A stretch of 64,000 nt of DNA, from NCBI RefSeq assembly GCF_003472385.1, contig NZ_QRLV01000004.1, positions 124,001 through 188,000 on the forward strand. Reading direction: 5' to 3'. Below the pieces are notes generated by a model. The model saw only the letters and a program-made list of their open reading frames with translations. It was not told where the DNA came from and searched no databases. How positions within the stretch are numbered: the first letter of the stretch is position 1; each line of letters begins with the position of its first letter. The DNA comes from Sutterella sp. AM11-39 (GTDB lineage: Bacteria > Pseudomonadota > Gammaproteobacteria > Burkholderiales > Burkholderiaceae_F). The translations under genes were made by a program, and so were the position numbers. Positions 37,247-46,103 of this stretch are shown piece after piece.

Positions 37247-38083
37247 TTAGACAATCATCAGCATGGCTGCTGCTGTAGGCAGCACGGCCAGAGACGAATC
37301 GAGACGATCGTAAAAGCCGCCGTGACCGGGAAGCAAGCGCCCGGAATCCTTAACGCCGGCCTGGCGCTTGAGGCTCGACTCGAAAAGGTCACCCGAAACG
37401 GAAACCGCCACCAGGACAAGAATCATCAGAAGACCGGCCGCAAAGCCCGCCTTGTCAAGGAGAATACTCGTGAGCACCATTTCGTGGGGTAACCAAAGGT
37501 AAGCCGCAAGCGCCGCCACCAGGACACTAACAAGGCCGCCCACCACGCCTTCCCAAGTTTTCTTGGGGCTAATAGCGGGAGCCATGCGGTTCTTGCCAAA
37601 AAGGCGCCCCGCAAAGTAGGCACAGGCATCAGCCAACCACACGATCATAAAGACGCTGATAAGAAGCGGCCAACTGCCCAAACGCAGGAATTGCCACACG
37701 GCAAGCCACGTTGCGGTCGTCACCACAAAAGCAAGGACCGTTGCCGCGGAACGCGCTACACCAAAGCCGATGTTGCGCGCGTTGTAGCACACGGCCGTGA
37801 CGGCAAGCCAAATGCAGGCCACGGCAAGCTGCAACGCCAGATAAACGGAACCGAAAACGTCAAGATCGGCCGCACCCAGTGCGAGACCTGCTCCCGCTAG
37901 CGCAAAGCAGCCGCCCAGAAAATAGGACGGAGTTCCGGGCAGCTTGGTGAGTTTGAGCCATTCGGCCAGCGTGATGCCGTAGCCGATTGCCAGAACGGCG
38001 TTAAGAACATGGTCGCCGGCCTGCGCCGCAACCACGAGGATCAGCAGCAAAACCGCCGCTGTAATAACTCGCGTTAAAAGCAT
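37247..38083 (-). CDS. cdsA: Phosphatidate cytidylyltransferase CdsA
   Basis: CdsA makes CDP-diacylglycerol from phosphatidate and CTP in the inner membrane. The 278-residue protein has about eight membrane segments and the family signature SGDLFESSLKRQAGVKDSG followed by LLPGHGGFYDRLDS near the C-terminus. The ATG at 38083 is preferred to a TTG two codons upstream. It follows uppS by 109 bp. In most relatives dxr comes next; here a terminator and pyrG do. Confidence 0.96.
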   Translation of the reverse strand: MLLTRVITAAVLLLILVVAAQAGDHVLNAVLAIGYGITLAEWLKLTKLPGTPSYFLGGCFALAGAGLALGAADLDVFGSVYLALQLAVACIWLAVTAVCYNARNIGFGVARSAATVLAFVVTTATWLAVWQFLRLGSWPLLISVFMIVWLADACAYFAGRLFGKNRMAPAISPKKTWEGVVGGLVSVLVAALAAYLWLPHEMVLTSILLDKAGFAAGLLMILVLVAVSVSGDLFESSLKRQAGVKDSGRLLPGHGGFYDRLDSSLAVLPTAAAMLMIV

Positions 38084-38192
38084 GATCAACCAAAAAACGG
38101 ACTGCGAACAAACAAACTATGGCACAAGAAAGGCAATGCCGCAAAGCTTTTGACGCCTGGCGACGTACCTTTGACGTTAGGGAATCGGCCCC

Positions 38193-38894
38193 TTAGGCTC
38201 CGTTTCGGATCTGTTCGCTGGTTTTGCCAAAACGGCGTTCGCGGCCGGCGAACCACTTGAGCGCCTCATCGAGATCGGCTTCAGAAAACTCGGGCCAGAG
38301 CTTTTCGGTAAACCAAAGCTCTGCGTACGCTGCCTGCCAAAGAATAAAGTTGGAAATGCGCTGCTCTCCCCCGGTTCGGATCATCAGATCAACGGGGCCC
38401 GACCAAGGCATGCCGAGATAGCGGTCAATGTTTTCAACCGTCAGATCAAAGCCGGCAGCGGCAGCCCGACGCGCGGCCTGCGCAATGTCCCAGCGGCCGC
38501 CGTAGTTGATGCAGACGTTAAAGTGCATTCCCGTGGCGTTGCGGGTGATGTCCTCAGCCTGTTCTATCGCTCGCACCAGCTCGTCGGAAAAGACACTTCT
38601 GTCGCCCACGACGTGCAGTCTGACGTCTGCCTTCAGAAGCGGTTCGGCCTCCTGCTTGAGTCCAGCCACGAAGAAATTGAGAAGCGCGTTGACTTCTTCG
38701 CGCGGGCGATTCCAGTTTTCGCTCGAGAAAGCAAAAACCGAAAGATGTTCGATGCCGCGGCTACGCGCCGCCTTGACGACGGTCCGAACCGTCTCAACGC
38801 CTCGGCGATGGCCTTCAATGCGCGGCAAAAAGCGCCCCTTAGCCCAGCGGCCGTTGCCGTCCATAATGATTGCGAGGTGGTTGGGATGCGACAT
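38193..38894 (-). CDS. uppS: Isoprenyl (undecaprenyl diphosphate) synthase
   Basis: UppS builds the C55 lipid carrier for peptidoglycan and LPS O-units by adding isopentenyl units in cis. The 233-residue protein starts MSHPNHLAIIMDGNGRWAKG, the family signature with the catalytic Asp. The RxGGEQRxSNF motif (RTGGEQRISNF) and WPEFSEADL lie near the C-terminus. The ATG at 38894 fits homologues; a TTG nine codons earlier would fall in the preceding terminator. No clear Shine-Dalgarno is visible. Confidence 0.96.
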   Translation of the reverse strand: MSHPNHLAIIMDGNGRWAKGRFLPRIEGHRRGVETVRTVVKAARSRGIEHLSVFAFSSENWNRPREEVNALLNFFVAGLKQEAEPLLKADVRLHVVGDRSVFSDELVRAIEQAEDITRNATGMHFNVCINYGGRWDIAQAARRAAAAGFDLTVENIDRYLGMPWSGPVDLMIRTGGEQRISNFILWQAAYAELWFTEKLWPEFSEADLDEALKWFAGRERRFGKTSEQIRNGA

Positions 38895-38918
38895 GGCGGT
38901 GATTGCAAAACTAACAAA

Positions 38919-38965
38919 CAAAAAAGCGCCCGCACTGACGGCTTGGTTAAGCCGAGCCCGGGCGC
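38919..38965 (-). terminator. Terminator between frr and uppS
   Basis: GCGCCCG (38926-38932) pairs with CGGGCGC (38959-38965), with an inner stem CGGCTT/AAGCCG. On the minus strand TTTTTT follows. The uppS start codon is only about 25 nt beyond it, so it may attenuate transcription into uppS-cdsA. Confidence 0.8.
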
Positions 38966-39008
38966 TTGTCGGGTGAGAACATCTTAGTTCCGCTGCCGTA
39001 GCGGAAAC

Positions 39009-39572
39009 TTAGACCGTCATCACCTCTTTTTCCTTGGCGGAAACGACCTGATCGACCTCAGCGATGTACTTGTCGGTCATCTTCTGGATTTCCTTTTCGC
39101 TGCGGCTCTGTTCGTCTTCGCTCACTTCCTTGGCCTTTTCGAGCTTCTTGACGTGTTCGTTGGCGTCGCGGCGCAGATTGCGGATGGCGACCTTGGCGTC
39201 TTCGCCGTCGCCGCGCACAACCTTACAGATTTCACGACGACGTTCTTCGGTGAGCGGCGGAACCGGCACGCGAACCATGTCGCCGAAGGCAGCGGGGTTC
39301 AGCCCCAGGTCAGCCATGAGAATCGCCTTTTCGATCACGGGAATCATCTTGCGATCCCAGGGCTGCACCGTAATCGTGCGGGCGTCGGCCACGCCGAGGT
39401 TGGCAACCTGAGACAGCGGCGTAGGCGAACCATAGTAATCGACCATCACATGTTCCAGAATGCCGGTGGAGGCACGCCCCGTACGCAACTTGGAAAGATC
39501 GTCACGCAGGCTTTCGATCGTGCGCTTCATCTTGTATTCACACTGCTGTTGAATTTCGGCGATAGTACTCAT
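39009..39572 (-). CDS. frr: Ribosome recycling factor
   Basis: Frr splits post-termination ribosomes together with EF-G. The 187-residue protein has the expected three-helix body with a small beta domain inserted. KLRTGRAS (about residue 27), [18 protein letters not shown] (about 44-61) and [10 protein letters not shown] (about 105) are typical. It follows pyrH by 64 bp in the standard order. Confidence 0.98.
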   Translation of the reverse strand: MSTIAEIQQQCEYKMKRTIESLRDDLSKLRTGRASTGILEHVMVDYYGSPTPLSQVANLGVADARTITVQPWDRKMIPVIEKAILMADLGLNPAAFGDMVRVPVPPLTEERRREICKVVRGDGEDAKVAIRNLRRDANEHVKKLEKAKEVSEDEQSRSEKEIQKMTDKYIAEVDQVVSAKEKEVMTV

Positions 39573-39636
39573 TTGTTTTCTGTTTCTGATTAGTCAGAGA
39601 AAAAAAGATTGAATCTGTTGATTTTGCCACGAATTC

Positions 39637-40359
39637 TTAGACATGCACAAGCGTGCCCTCGTCTTCGCCGAGCACAACGCGGCGCATGGCGCCGGGCTTG
39701 GTGATCGAGAAGACCTTGATGGGCAAACCCTGATCGCGGCAAAGAGCGAAAGCCGTGGCATCCATCACCTTGAGGTTGCGGCGCATGGCTTCGTCAAACG
39801 TGATGTCCTTGTAGAGTTCGGCGTTGGGGTTCTTCTTGGGATCTTCGGAGTAGATGCCGTCGACCTTGGTGGCCTTCAGAACGATCTGAGCACCGATTTC
39901 AGCGCCGCGCAACGCGGCCGTCGTATCGGTCGTGAAGAACGGATTGCCGGTACCGGCAGCAAAGATCACAACGCGGCCCTTTTCCAGATACTTCAAAGCG
40001 CGGCCGCGGATGTACGGTTCGGCAACCTGAGACAGCGTCAGAGCGCTCTGCACGCGGGCTTCGATGCCGGCGGTACGCAGGGCGTCCTGCAGAGCCATTG
40101 CATTCATGACAGTGGCGAGCATACCCATGTAGTCGCCTGTGGCCCGGTCCATGCCGGTTGCGCCGAGCGCCACGCCGCGGAAGATATTGCCGCCGCCCAC
40201 AACAACGCCGAGTTCGACACCGAGCTCAAGCATGCTCTTGATTTCCTCAACGATGCCCGAAAGCGTCGTGCGGTTGATACCGAACTGATCCGGCCCCATC
40301 AGGGCTTCGCCGGAAAGTTTCAAAAGAACGCGCTTGTACTTGGGCGTGGGATTTTGCAT
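39637..40359 (-). CDS. pyrH: UMP kinase
   Basis: PyrH phosphorylates UMP to UDP and belongs to the amino-acid-kinase fold. The 240-residue protein starts [28 protein letters not shown] (about residue 55) and [19 protein letters not shown] (about 135) are conserved. The ATG at 40359 is preferred to a GTG two codons upstream. UDP and then UTP feed CTP synthase (pyrG) and nucleotide-sugar synthesis. Confidence 0.97.
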   Translation of the reverse strand: MQNPTPKYKRVLLKLSGEALMGPDQFGINRTTLSGIVEEIKSMLELGVELGVVVGGGNIFRGVALGATGMDRATGDYMGMLATVMNAMALQDALRTAGIEARVQSALTLSQVAEPYIRGRALKYLEKGRVVIFAAGTGNPFFTTDTTAALRGAEIGAQIVLKATKVDGIYSEDPKKNPNAELYKDITFDEAMRRNLKVMDATAFALCRDQGLPIKVFSITKPGAMRRVVLGEDEGTLVHV

Positions 40360-40454
40360 GGGCACATACGGCGATTTTGTCCGCCGCCTCCGTCAGGTAG
40401 GGTTGTCACGAAAATCTTGGCGAGTTTTACGAATTTCAGGCGCAAAACAAGCCT

Positions 40455-40484
40455 GGTAAAAGCCCTCATCTGGGCACTTTTACC
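40455..40484 (-). repeat. Inverted repeat in the pyrH leader
   Basis: GGTAAAAG (40455-40462) and CTTTTACC (40477-40484) are perfect complements, with an inner CCC/GGG. The element lies about 100 bp before pyrH and has no T-tract. It could be an operator or a leader hairpin controlling pyrH. Confidence 0.4.
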
Positions 40485-40575
40485 TAAATTGTGTGGATGA
40501 TACAGCAATCAACGCGTGTTTGAGTCAAGCCGTACCGAATGCACACAAGTTTTTGCAAACACTCTCCCAAAAGTA

Positions 40576-40599
40576 ACGGCCCGGATTTCTCCGAGCCGT
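40576..40599 (-). terminator. Terminator after tsf
   Basis: ACGGC-C-CGGA (40576-40585) pairs with TCCG-A-GCCGT (40590-40599) around a short loop. A short T-run follows on the minus strand (TACTTTTG). It is 37 bp beyond the tsf stop codon. Confidence 0.65.
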
Positions 40600-40635
40600 C
40601 ACCCCTTAACTCATTTTTTCAGCCAGAAGAGCCGA

Positions 40636-41526
40636 TTAAGCCTTGGCAGCAGCTGCCTGCTGAGCAGCGACTTCAGCAGCGAAGTCTTCGTTGCGCTTTT
40701 CGAGGCCTTCGCCGACCACGTACAGGCCGAAGGAAGCCACGGAAGCACCCTTGCTCTTCAGAAGCTGGGCGATCGTCACCTTGTCGTCCTTAACGAACGG
40801 CTGGTTGAGGAGCGTCACTTCCTTGAGGAACTTGTTGACGGTACCTTCGGCGATGCGTTCGAGCATGGCTTCGGGCTTGCCGGCTTCGCGAGCCTTTTCG
40901 ATGGCCACGCGGCGTTCGGTTTCGATCAGTTCAGCGGGAATGCCGGACTGGTCGAGAGCCTTCGGCTTTGCAGCAGCGATGTGCATGGCGATGTCGTGAG
41001 CGACTTCGTCGTCACCGCCGACCACGTCAACGAGAGCAGCGATCTTGGAGCCACCGTGCACATACTTGTGCAGCTGGCCCTGAGCTTCGAAGCGCTGGAA
41101 ACGACGGAAGGTCATGTTTTCGCCGATCTTGCCGACGAGAGCCGTACGGACTTCTTCGAGGGTCTTGCCGTCGATGTTGAGAGCCGACAGAGCAGCGATG
41201 TCAGCCGGGTTCTGTTCGGCAACCAGACGAACCGCATCCTGGGCCATCTTCTGGAATTCTTCGTTCTTGGCAACGAAGTCGGTTTCCGAGTTGACTTCAA
41301 GGATGGCGCCGACCTTGCGGTCTTCGCTCACGTAAACCGTCACAACGCCTTCAGCCGTCACGCGGGCAGCGGCCTTGCTAGCCTTGTTGCCGAGCTTGAC
41401 GCGAAGGATTTCTTCTGCCTTGGCGGCGTCACCGTCAGCTTCCGTGAGGGCCTTCTTGCATTCCATCATCGGGGCGTCGGTCTTTTCGCGAAGCGCCTTA
41501 ACCATTGCGGCAGTAATAGCGGCCAT
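40636..41526 (-). CDS. tsf: Translation elongation factor Ts
   Basis: EF-Ts exchanges GDP for GTP on EF-Tu. The 296-residue protein begins [18 protein letters not shown] with the family motif MMECKKAL next. [14 protein letters not shown] (about residue 75) is the second signature. AGGAG lies about 8 nt before the ATG at 41526; an open frame extending 28 codons further upstream is not homologous. It follows rpsB in the standard order. Confidence 0.98.
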   Translation of the reverse strand: MAAITAAMVKALREKTDAPMMECKKALTEADGDAAKAEEILRVKLGNKASKAAARVTAEGVVTVYVSEDRKVGAILEVNSETDFVAKNEEFQKMAQDAVRLVAEQNPADIAALSALNIDGKTLEEVRTALVGKIGENMTFRRFQRFEAQGQLHKYVHGGSKIAALVDVVGGDDEVAHDIAMHIAAAKPKALDQSGIPAELIETERRVAIEKAREAGKPEAMLERIAEGTVNKFLKEVTLLNQPFVKDDKVTIAQLLKSKGASVASFGLYVVGEGLEKRNEDFAAEVAAQQAAAAKA

Positions 41527-41636
41527 TCTTTTAGCTCCTATTGTCTTAAAAAAATTGTCCGAGAATACCCGTTCTCGAACATATTGAAATTCTGTTTCTG
41601 CAGGATCCAACTTTTGCAGACCCTGAAAAAATAGCA

Positions 41637-41676
41637 GAAAAAAGGGCGCAGGCTAAAAAATTTTTCGCCGCGCCCT
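41637..41676 (-). terminator. Attenuator/terminator between rpsB and tsf
   Basis: AGGGCGC (41643-41649) pairs with GCGCCCT (41670-41676), and six T residues follow on the minus strand (41637-41642). A second hairpin with 8-bp arms CCGTCCGA/TCGGACGG lies just before it at 41685-41716. E. coli also has partial termination between rpsB and tsf. Confidence 0.75.
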
Positions 41677-41754
41677 CTCTTCAGCCGTCCGAAAGACCGC
41701 GAGATCAGTCGGACGGATGCGTCTTGTCGGACGCCAAAGATCGATGTCTAAGAA

Positions 41755-42498
41755 TTAGGCTTCGGTCTTTTCTTCGACTTCCACGAACTCTTCCTGAGCT
41801 TCTTCTTCACCGGTGGCCACATCGGCACGGCCGGCGAGGATGGCGTCAGCGATCACGGAAGCGTAGATGGCAACAGCCTTACCGGAGTCGTCGTTGCCCG
41901 GGATGACATAGTCAACGCCTTCGGGGCTGTGGTTGGTATCGACGACAGCCACGACCGGAATGCCGAGCTTGTTGGCTTCCTGGATGGCGATCTTGTGGTA
42001 GCCGACGTCAATCACGAAGAGGGCGTCGGGCAGGCCGGCCATGTCCTTGATACCGCCGATGGACTTGTTGAGCTTTTCAACTTCGCGGGTGAAGTCGAGA
42101 GCTTCCTTCTTGCTCATCTTCTCGAGGCCGCCGGCTTCGAGCGTGGCTTCCATGTCCTTGAGGTGACGGATCGTCTGCTTCACGGTCTTGAAGTTCGTGA
42201 GCGTGCCGCCGAGCCAGCGCTGATCAACGTAGCAGCAGCCAGCGCGCTGGGCCTGTTCGATGATCGTGTCGCGGCCGCCGCGCTTGGTGTCCACGAAGAG
42301 GATCTTGCCGCCGCGAGCGGAGAGTTCGCGAACGAACTTTTCAGCTTCGGCAAGCTTTTCAACCGTCTTTTCGAGGTTGATGATGTGAATCTTGTTGCGG
42401 GCGCCGAAGATGTACTGAGCCATCTTGGGGTTCCAGAAGCGGGTCTGGTGGCCGAAGTGGCAACCGGCTTCGAGCATTTCACGCATGCTGACGGACAT
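41755..42498 (-). CDS. rpsB: 30S ribosomal protein S2
   Basis: The 247-residue protein begins [20 protein letters not shown] and contains FVDTKRGG and [15 protein letters not shown], all conserved in S2. The last 25 residues are acidic. It is the first gene of the rpsB-tsf-pyrH-frr-uppS-cdsA run and has a near-consensus promoter about 150 bp upstream. Ribosomal S2 often represses its own leader. Confidence 0.98.
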   Translation of the reverse strand: MSVSMREMLEAGCHFGHQTRFWNPKMAQYIFGARNKIHIINLEKTVEKLAEAEKFVRELSARGGKILFVDTKRGGRDTIIEQAQRAGCCYVDQRWLGGTLTNFKTVKQTIRHLKDMEATLEAGGLEKMSKKEALDFTREVEKLNKSIGGIKDMAGLPDALFVIDVGYHKIAIQEANKLGIPVVAVVDTNHSPEGVDYVIPGNDDSGKAVAIYASVIADAILAGRADVATGEEEAQEEFVEVEEKTEA

Positions 42499-42648
42499 TT
42501 CTTATTCTCCAAGGTTATGTCTAACACCGAGGCCTTGGCAAAACCGCTCGATTGCGGTCACCCGGAGAGCCTTCGGCGTGCTATTTACTGACCCGCGCCA
42601 ACATAGCGCAGGTTCGGGAAAATTCTTTGCTTGCACAAAGAAGCGCGG

Positions 42649-42677
42649 ATTATATGAGAAAACACCGCCGAGATCAA
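42649..42677 (-). promoter_or_regulatory. Sigma-70 promoter of rpsB
   Basis: On the minus strand TTGATC (42672-42677) is separated by exactly 17 bp from TATAAT (42649-42654). Transcription would start near 42642, leaving a GC-rich leader of about 145 nt before rpsB that could carry S2 autoregulation. Confidence 0.8.
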
Positions 42678-42704
42678 ATGCTCGGGCGAAATTTTTCTCT
42701 AATT

Positions 42705-44057
42705 TCAGTGCTCTCGAACACGTACCGGCACGGTGACGGTCTGAGGCGTTTCACTGCCGTCGCCGCCGTAAAGAGAAAGCAAACTGCCGATGACAGAAAC
42801 CAGCGCCGCAACGTAGCTTAAGGGCTCATAACTCATGAGTTCGCTTGCCAGAGCCAGACTGCCCGCCGTTGCAATCGTCGCGAGCGCCGCCGCAGCATTG
42901 AGTTTTCTTCCTGCCGCCAGCGTCACGAAAATCGGAAAGACCACCGCACAGGTATATATCGTGTTGGCCGCCAGAAGCAGTCCCAGCACGCTCTTGCCGG
43001 AACCGGCAAGAACAAAGGCCGCCGCGGAAATGACAAGAATCAACCTCCGTGAGACCTTCACGCTCGGCGCCTTCAGAATGTCGTTGGCCGCCACCGTCGC
43101 CGCCGTGATCAGACAAGAATCGGCCGAAGACAAGATGGCGCTTGCCATCACAAAGAAAAAGAGCACGCCCACCCAGGTCGGCAACTGTCCGACCAATTGA
43201 GGCAGCACGGCGTCGCCCTCCACCCCTTCTCCCAAAAAGGCCCTTGCCTCCAAGCCGATGCCCACGATCACAAAAGCAATCAGGGCAATGCCCAGGATGC
43301 CCAGCTCCGCTCCGCGGCGAGCCGCCTTATCCGATTCCGCACTCATGATGCGGGCAAATAGCATGGGACAGACGATATAGCTGCCGCCGATCAGCAGCAT
43401 GAAGCGAGACCAATCCGAGATCTCAAACTTGTCGTTGAGCCATTCGAGACGCACCTCGGAAACAGGCTCGGGATTGATCGAAATCAGAAACCCCAAGAGA
43501 AAAATCAGTCCAGTCGCCAGGCAGACAAGCTGAATCACGTCGCTTTTGATCACGCTCGCCTGTCCGCCCAGCCAGGTGTAGAGAACGATCACAAAGGCAC
43601 CGCAGGCCATCGCCGATAGGCTCGACATTCCAGTCAGACCCGACACAATTCGCCCCATGGCCAAAAACTGCGCGGCAAGAATCGCCACCCATGAACACAG
43701 AATGATCACGCAGGACAGGCGATGTGCATGAACACCGACGGACTCCCGAATCATTTCGGGCATTGTGAGAGCCGAACCGCGAGAGCGGATGCGCGGCACC
43801 ATAAAGAGACGCAGCACCACAAGTCCCGCCGCCCCGGAAAGCAACCACCAAAGCGCGGGCGTGCCTACCGCATAGGCCAGTCCGCACATCCCAACCGTGG
43901 CCGAACCGCCCACGCAGGATGCGATGATCGAAAAACCGACCTGATGCGTTTTGGATTTGCGATCGTTAAGAAAGTAGCCGGCCGGCGTTTGCCCTTTACG
44001 AAAGTCGATATATGCCAGAGCAATAAAAAGAAGCGAATAAAGAACAAACCAAATCAT
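42705..44057 (-). CDS. Sodium:solute symporter family protein
   Basis: The 450-residue inner-membrane protein has about 12-13 hydrophobic segments and belongs to the SSS family (PutP/PanF/SGLT fold). Typical stretches include ASCVGGSATVGMCGLAYAVG in the first repeat and ASAILSSADSCLITAATVAANDI near the end of the core, with the serine pair used for sodium binding. The substrate cannot be read from sequence. It ends just before the rpsB promoter and is transcribed as a separate unit. Confidence 0.88.
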   Translation of the reverse strand: MIWFVLYSLLFIALAYIDFRKGQTPAGYFLNDRKSKTHQVGFSIIASCVGGSATVGMCGLAYAVGTPALWWLLSGAAGLVVLRLFMVPRIRSRGSALTMPEMIRESVGVHAHRLSCVIILCSWVAILAAQFLAMGRIVSGLTGMSSLSAMACGAFVIVLYTWLGGQASVIKSDVIQLVCLATGLIFLLGFLISINPEPVSEVRLEWLNDKFEISDWSRFMLLIGGSYIVCPMLFARIMSAESDKAARRGAELGILGIALIAFVIVGIGLEARAFLGEGVEGDAVLPQLVGQLPTWVGVLFFFVMASAILSSADSCLITAATVAANDILKAPSVKVSRRLILVISAAAFVLAGSGKSVLGLLLAANTIYTCAVVFPIFVTLAAGRKLNAAAALATIATAGSLALASELMSYEPLSYVAALVSVIGSLLSLYGGDGSETPQTVTVPVRVREH

Positions 44058-44150
44058 GCGATAAAAACCAATTCGAACGATTGTCGATACAATTTTTCTT
44101 AAATGATAGTTTTAGATAGCCTCTGACGGTCTTGTCAGCCCGCAACACAC

Positions 44151-44984
44151 TCAAAGAGAAAAGCTCGATTCAAAACCGGCAATTGCCTTGCGCAAATCTT
44201 CCGTGAGATAGGTTTCGACCTTCTCCGCCGTCTCATCCGGAACGCCGTAGTAGGCACCTGCCGGAGCTCCGACCATTGCACCCAGCGTGTCGGTGTCGCC
44301 GCCCAATCCGACTGCCAGCCGAATGGCGCTTTCAAAATCCGTGGACTCAAAGAATGCCTGCAGAGCCTGTGGGATGGAATTGCCGCAGGTGCCCAGTCCT
44401 CTTCCCTTCCAATAGTCGTTCTGAATTTCACCGATCGTGAAATCCAGCGGGTAGAAGTTCTCGACAATGTAGCGGCGAATCTCTTCCTTGCTCTTGCCCT
44501 GACGAGCCAAGAACGTTGTCGCTGTCACCGCGCGGGCGCCCAACATGCCTTCCGGATGGTTGTGCGTCACTCCCGTGACCAGGTCGGACAACAGCAAGGC
44601 CTCTTCGAGTGTCTCGGCTGCGTAGGCGCAGCCGCTTACGCGCATTCCTGCGCCGTTGCCGTGACTCATGTAAGGCTTGCGGTGCGGATTGTGCAGCCAC
44701 TCGTCAAAACGAGTTCCGTAGCCCGCCAACGGATAGCGAGAACCGTATTCACAGAAAAGTTCGACCACGCGTCGCGGCAAAGATGCCGGATTTCCGCCCG
44801 TTTCGGTCAGCGCCTGACAGATTGCCACGGTGAGCACCGTATCGTCAGTGAAGAAACAATCCGAGGACAGAAACTCAAAACCGGTTTCCGGCGGCATCGT
44901 GAACTCACAATACGAGCCGTCTTCGGGCTGACACGAAAACTCAAAACGAGAACCGACAATATCTCCGACAATGGCTCCAAGCAT
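44151..44984 (-). CDS. ADP-ribosylglycohydrolase family protein
   Basis: The 277-residue protein starts MLGAIVGDIVGSRFEF and has the metal-binding motifs FTDDTVLT (about residue 45) and GGDTDTLGAM (about 228) of the DraG/ARH family. These all-helical dimagnesium enzymes remove ADP-ribose from proteins or split related molecules. No ADP-ribosyltransferase is adjacent, so it is not obviously a DraT/DraG pair or toxin-antidote set. It is monocistronic or weakly linked to its neighbours. Confidence 0.88.
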   Translation of the reverse strand: MLGAIVGDIVGSRFEFSCQPEDGSYCEFTMPPETGFEFLSSDCFFTDDTVLTVAICQALTETGGNPASLPRRVVELFCEYGSRYPLAGYGTRFDEWLHNPHRKPYMSHGNGAGMRVSGCAYAAETLEEALLLSDLVTGVTHNHPEGMLGARAVTATTFLARQGKSKEEIRRYIVENFYPLDFTIGEIQNDYWKGRGLGTCGNSIPQALQAFFESTDFESAIRLAVGLGGDTDTLGAMVGAPAGAYYGVPDETAEKVETYLTEDLRKAIAGFESSFSL

Positions 44985-45029
44985 TCTCCGCCTCCGAATC
45001 TCTTGGTGCGTTGAAAAATGTTGCGGCCG

Positions 45030-46010
45030 TCAGGCCTTCATGGACTCAAGCGCCGCCAATAACACATTGGGACCGGCTTCCTTGTATGCCTTGGGATCGG
45101 ACAGCGTACGGCGCCAGAGTCGCGCACCGGGCAAGCCGTTCATCAGGCCCATCGTGTGGCGAGCTGCGTTTCGCACCGCATTTTCGTGTTCCGGTGCAAC
45201 GCGATGCAGGTACGCCGTCATTTGTTCGACCACGTCTTCACGACGAAGCTCACGGGGCTCTTCCCCGAACAGAACTTCGTCTACGCGAGACAGCATCCAG
45301 GGTTCATGATAGGCGGCTCGCCCCACCATCACACCGTCCATGCCGTTATCAATGAAGGTCTTGGACTCTTCAAGCGTCTGGATTCCGCCGTTGATGCAAA
45401 ACTGCGCCTGCGGAAAGTCCTTTTTGAGTCGGTAGGCATAGTCGGGCTTAAGCGGCGGCACGTCGCGGTTCTGACGCGGCGACAATCCTTTGAGAAAGGC
45501 AGTGCGAACATGCACGATGAAAGCGCGGCAACCGGCTTCGTAAAGCGTCCCGACAAAGTTCTGCACGAAAGGATAGTCGTCCTGATGATCCACGCCGATG
45601 CGGTGCTTGATCGTGGTCTCAAGACCGCTCGCTTCTCGGATCGCCTGAAAGCACTCCGCCACGAGCTTGGGCTCAAGCATCAGGCAGGCGCCAAACGAGC
45701 CTTTCTGGACGCGCTCGGAGGGGCAGCCGCAGTTGAGGTTGATTTCGTCGTAACCGTATTGCGACGCAATGGCAGCCGCCTTGGCCAGATCCTCCGGATC
45801 ACTGCCGCCGAGCTGGCAGGCGACGGGATGCTCCGTTTCGTCAAACTTCAGAAGCAGATCCCGGTTGCCGAACAAAATGGCCGGCGCCGTCACCATTTCG
45901 GTGTAGAGACGAGCACGCTTCGTCATCAGCCGCATGAAATAGCGGCAATGACGATCGGTCCAATCGAGCATCGGGGCAACGCAAAAGCGAAACTTTTCGG
46001 TGTCAGTCAT
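45030..46010 (-). CDS. dusA: tRNA-dihydrouridine(20/20a) synthase DusA
   Basis: DusA reduces uridines 20/20a in the tRNA D-loop using FMN and NADPH. The 326-residue protein has FCVAPMLDWTDRHCRYF at the N-terminus. The active-site cysteine is in NLNCGCPSERVQKGSFGACLM, and the FMN-site region is INGGIQTLEE. The residues after the cysteine (SERVQ) and the MLDWTD start are characteristic of DusA rather than DusB or DusC. Confidence 0.95.
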   Translation of the reverse strand: MTDTEKFRFCVAPMLDWTDRHCRYFMRLMTKRARLYTEMVTAPAILFGNRDLLLKFDETEHPVACQLGGSDPEDLAKAAAIASQYGYDEINLNCGCPSERVQKGSFGACLMLEPKLVAECFQAIREASGLETTIKHRIGVDHQDDYPFVQNFVGTLYEAGCRAFIVHVRTAFLKGLSPRQNRDVPPLKPDYAYRLKKDFPQAQFCINGGIQTLEESKTFIDNGMDGVMVGRAAYHEPWMLSRVDEVLFGEEPRELRREDVVEQMTAYLHRVAPEHENAVRNAARHTMGLMNGLPGARLWRRTLSDPKAYKEAGPNVLLAALESMKA

Positions 46011-46103
46011 GAAATATCGATACGAACGCCCCGCATCTTTCTCAGACGCGGGGACGAAATGGGATGGAAATCGTCATCGGCCGCAGAGCCGATCGTCAAA
46101 CGA

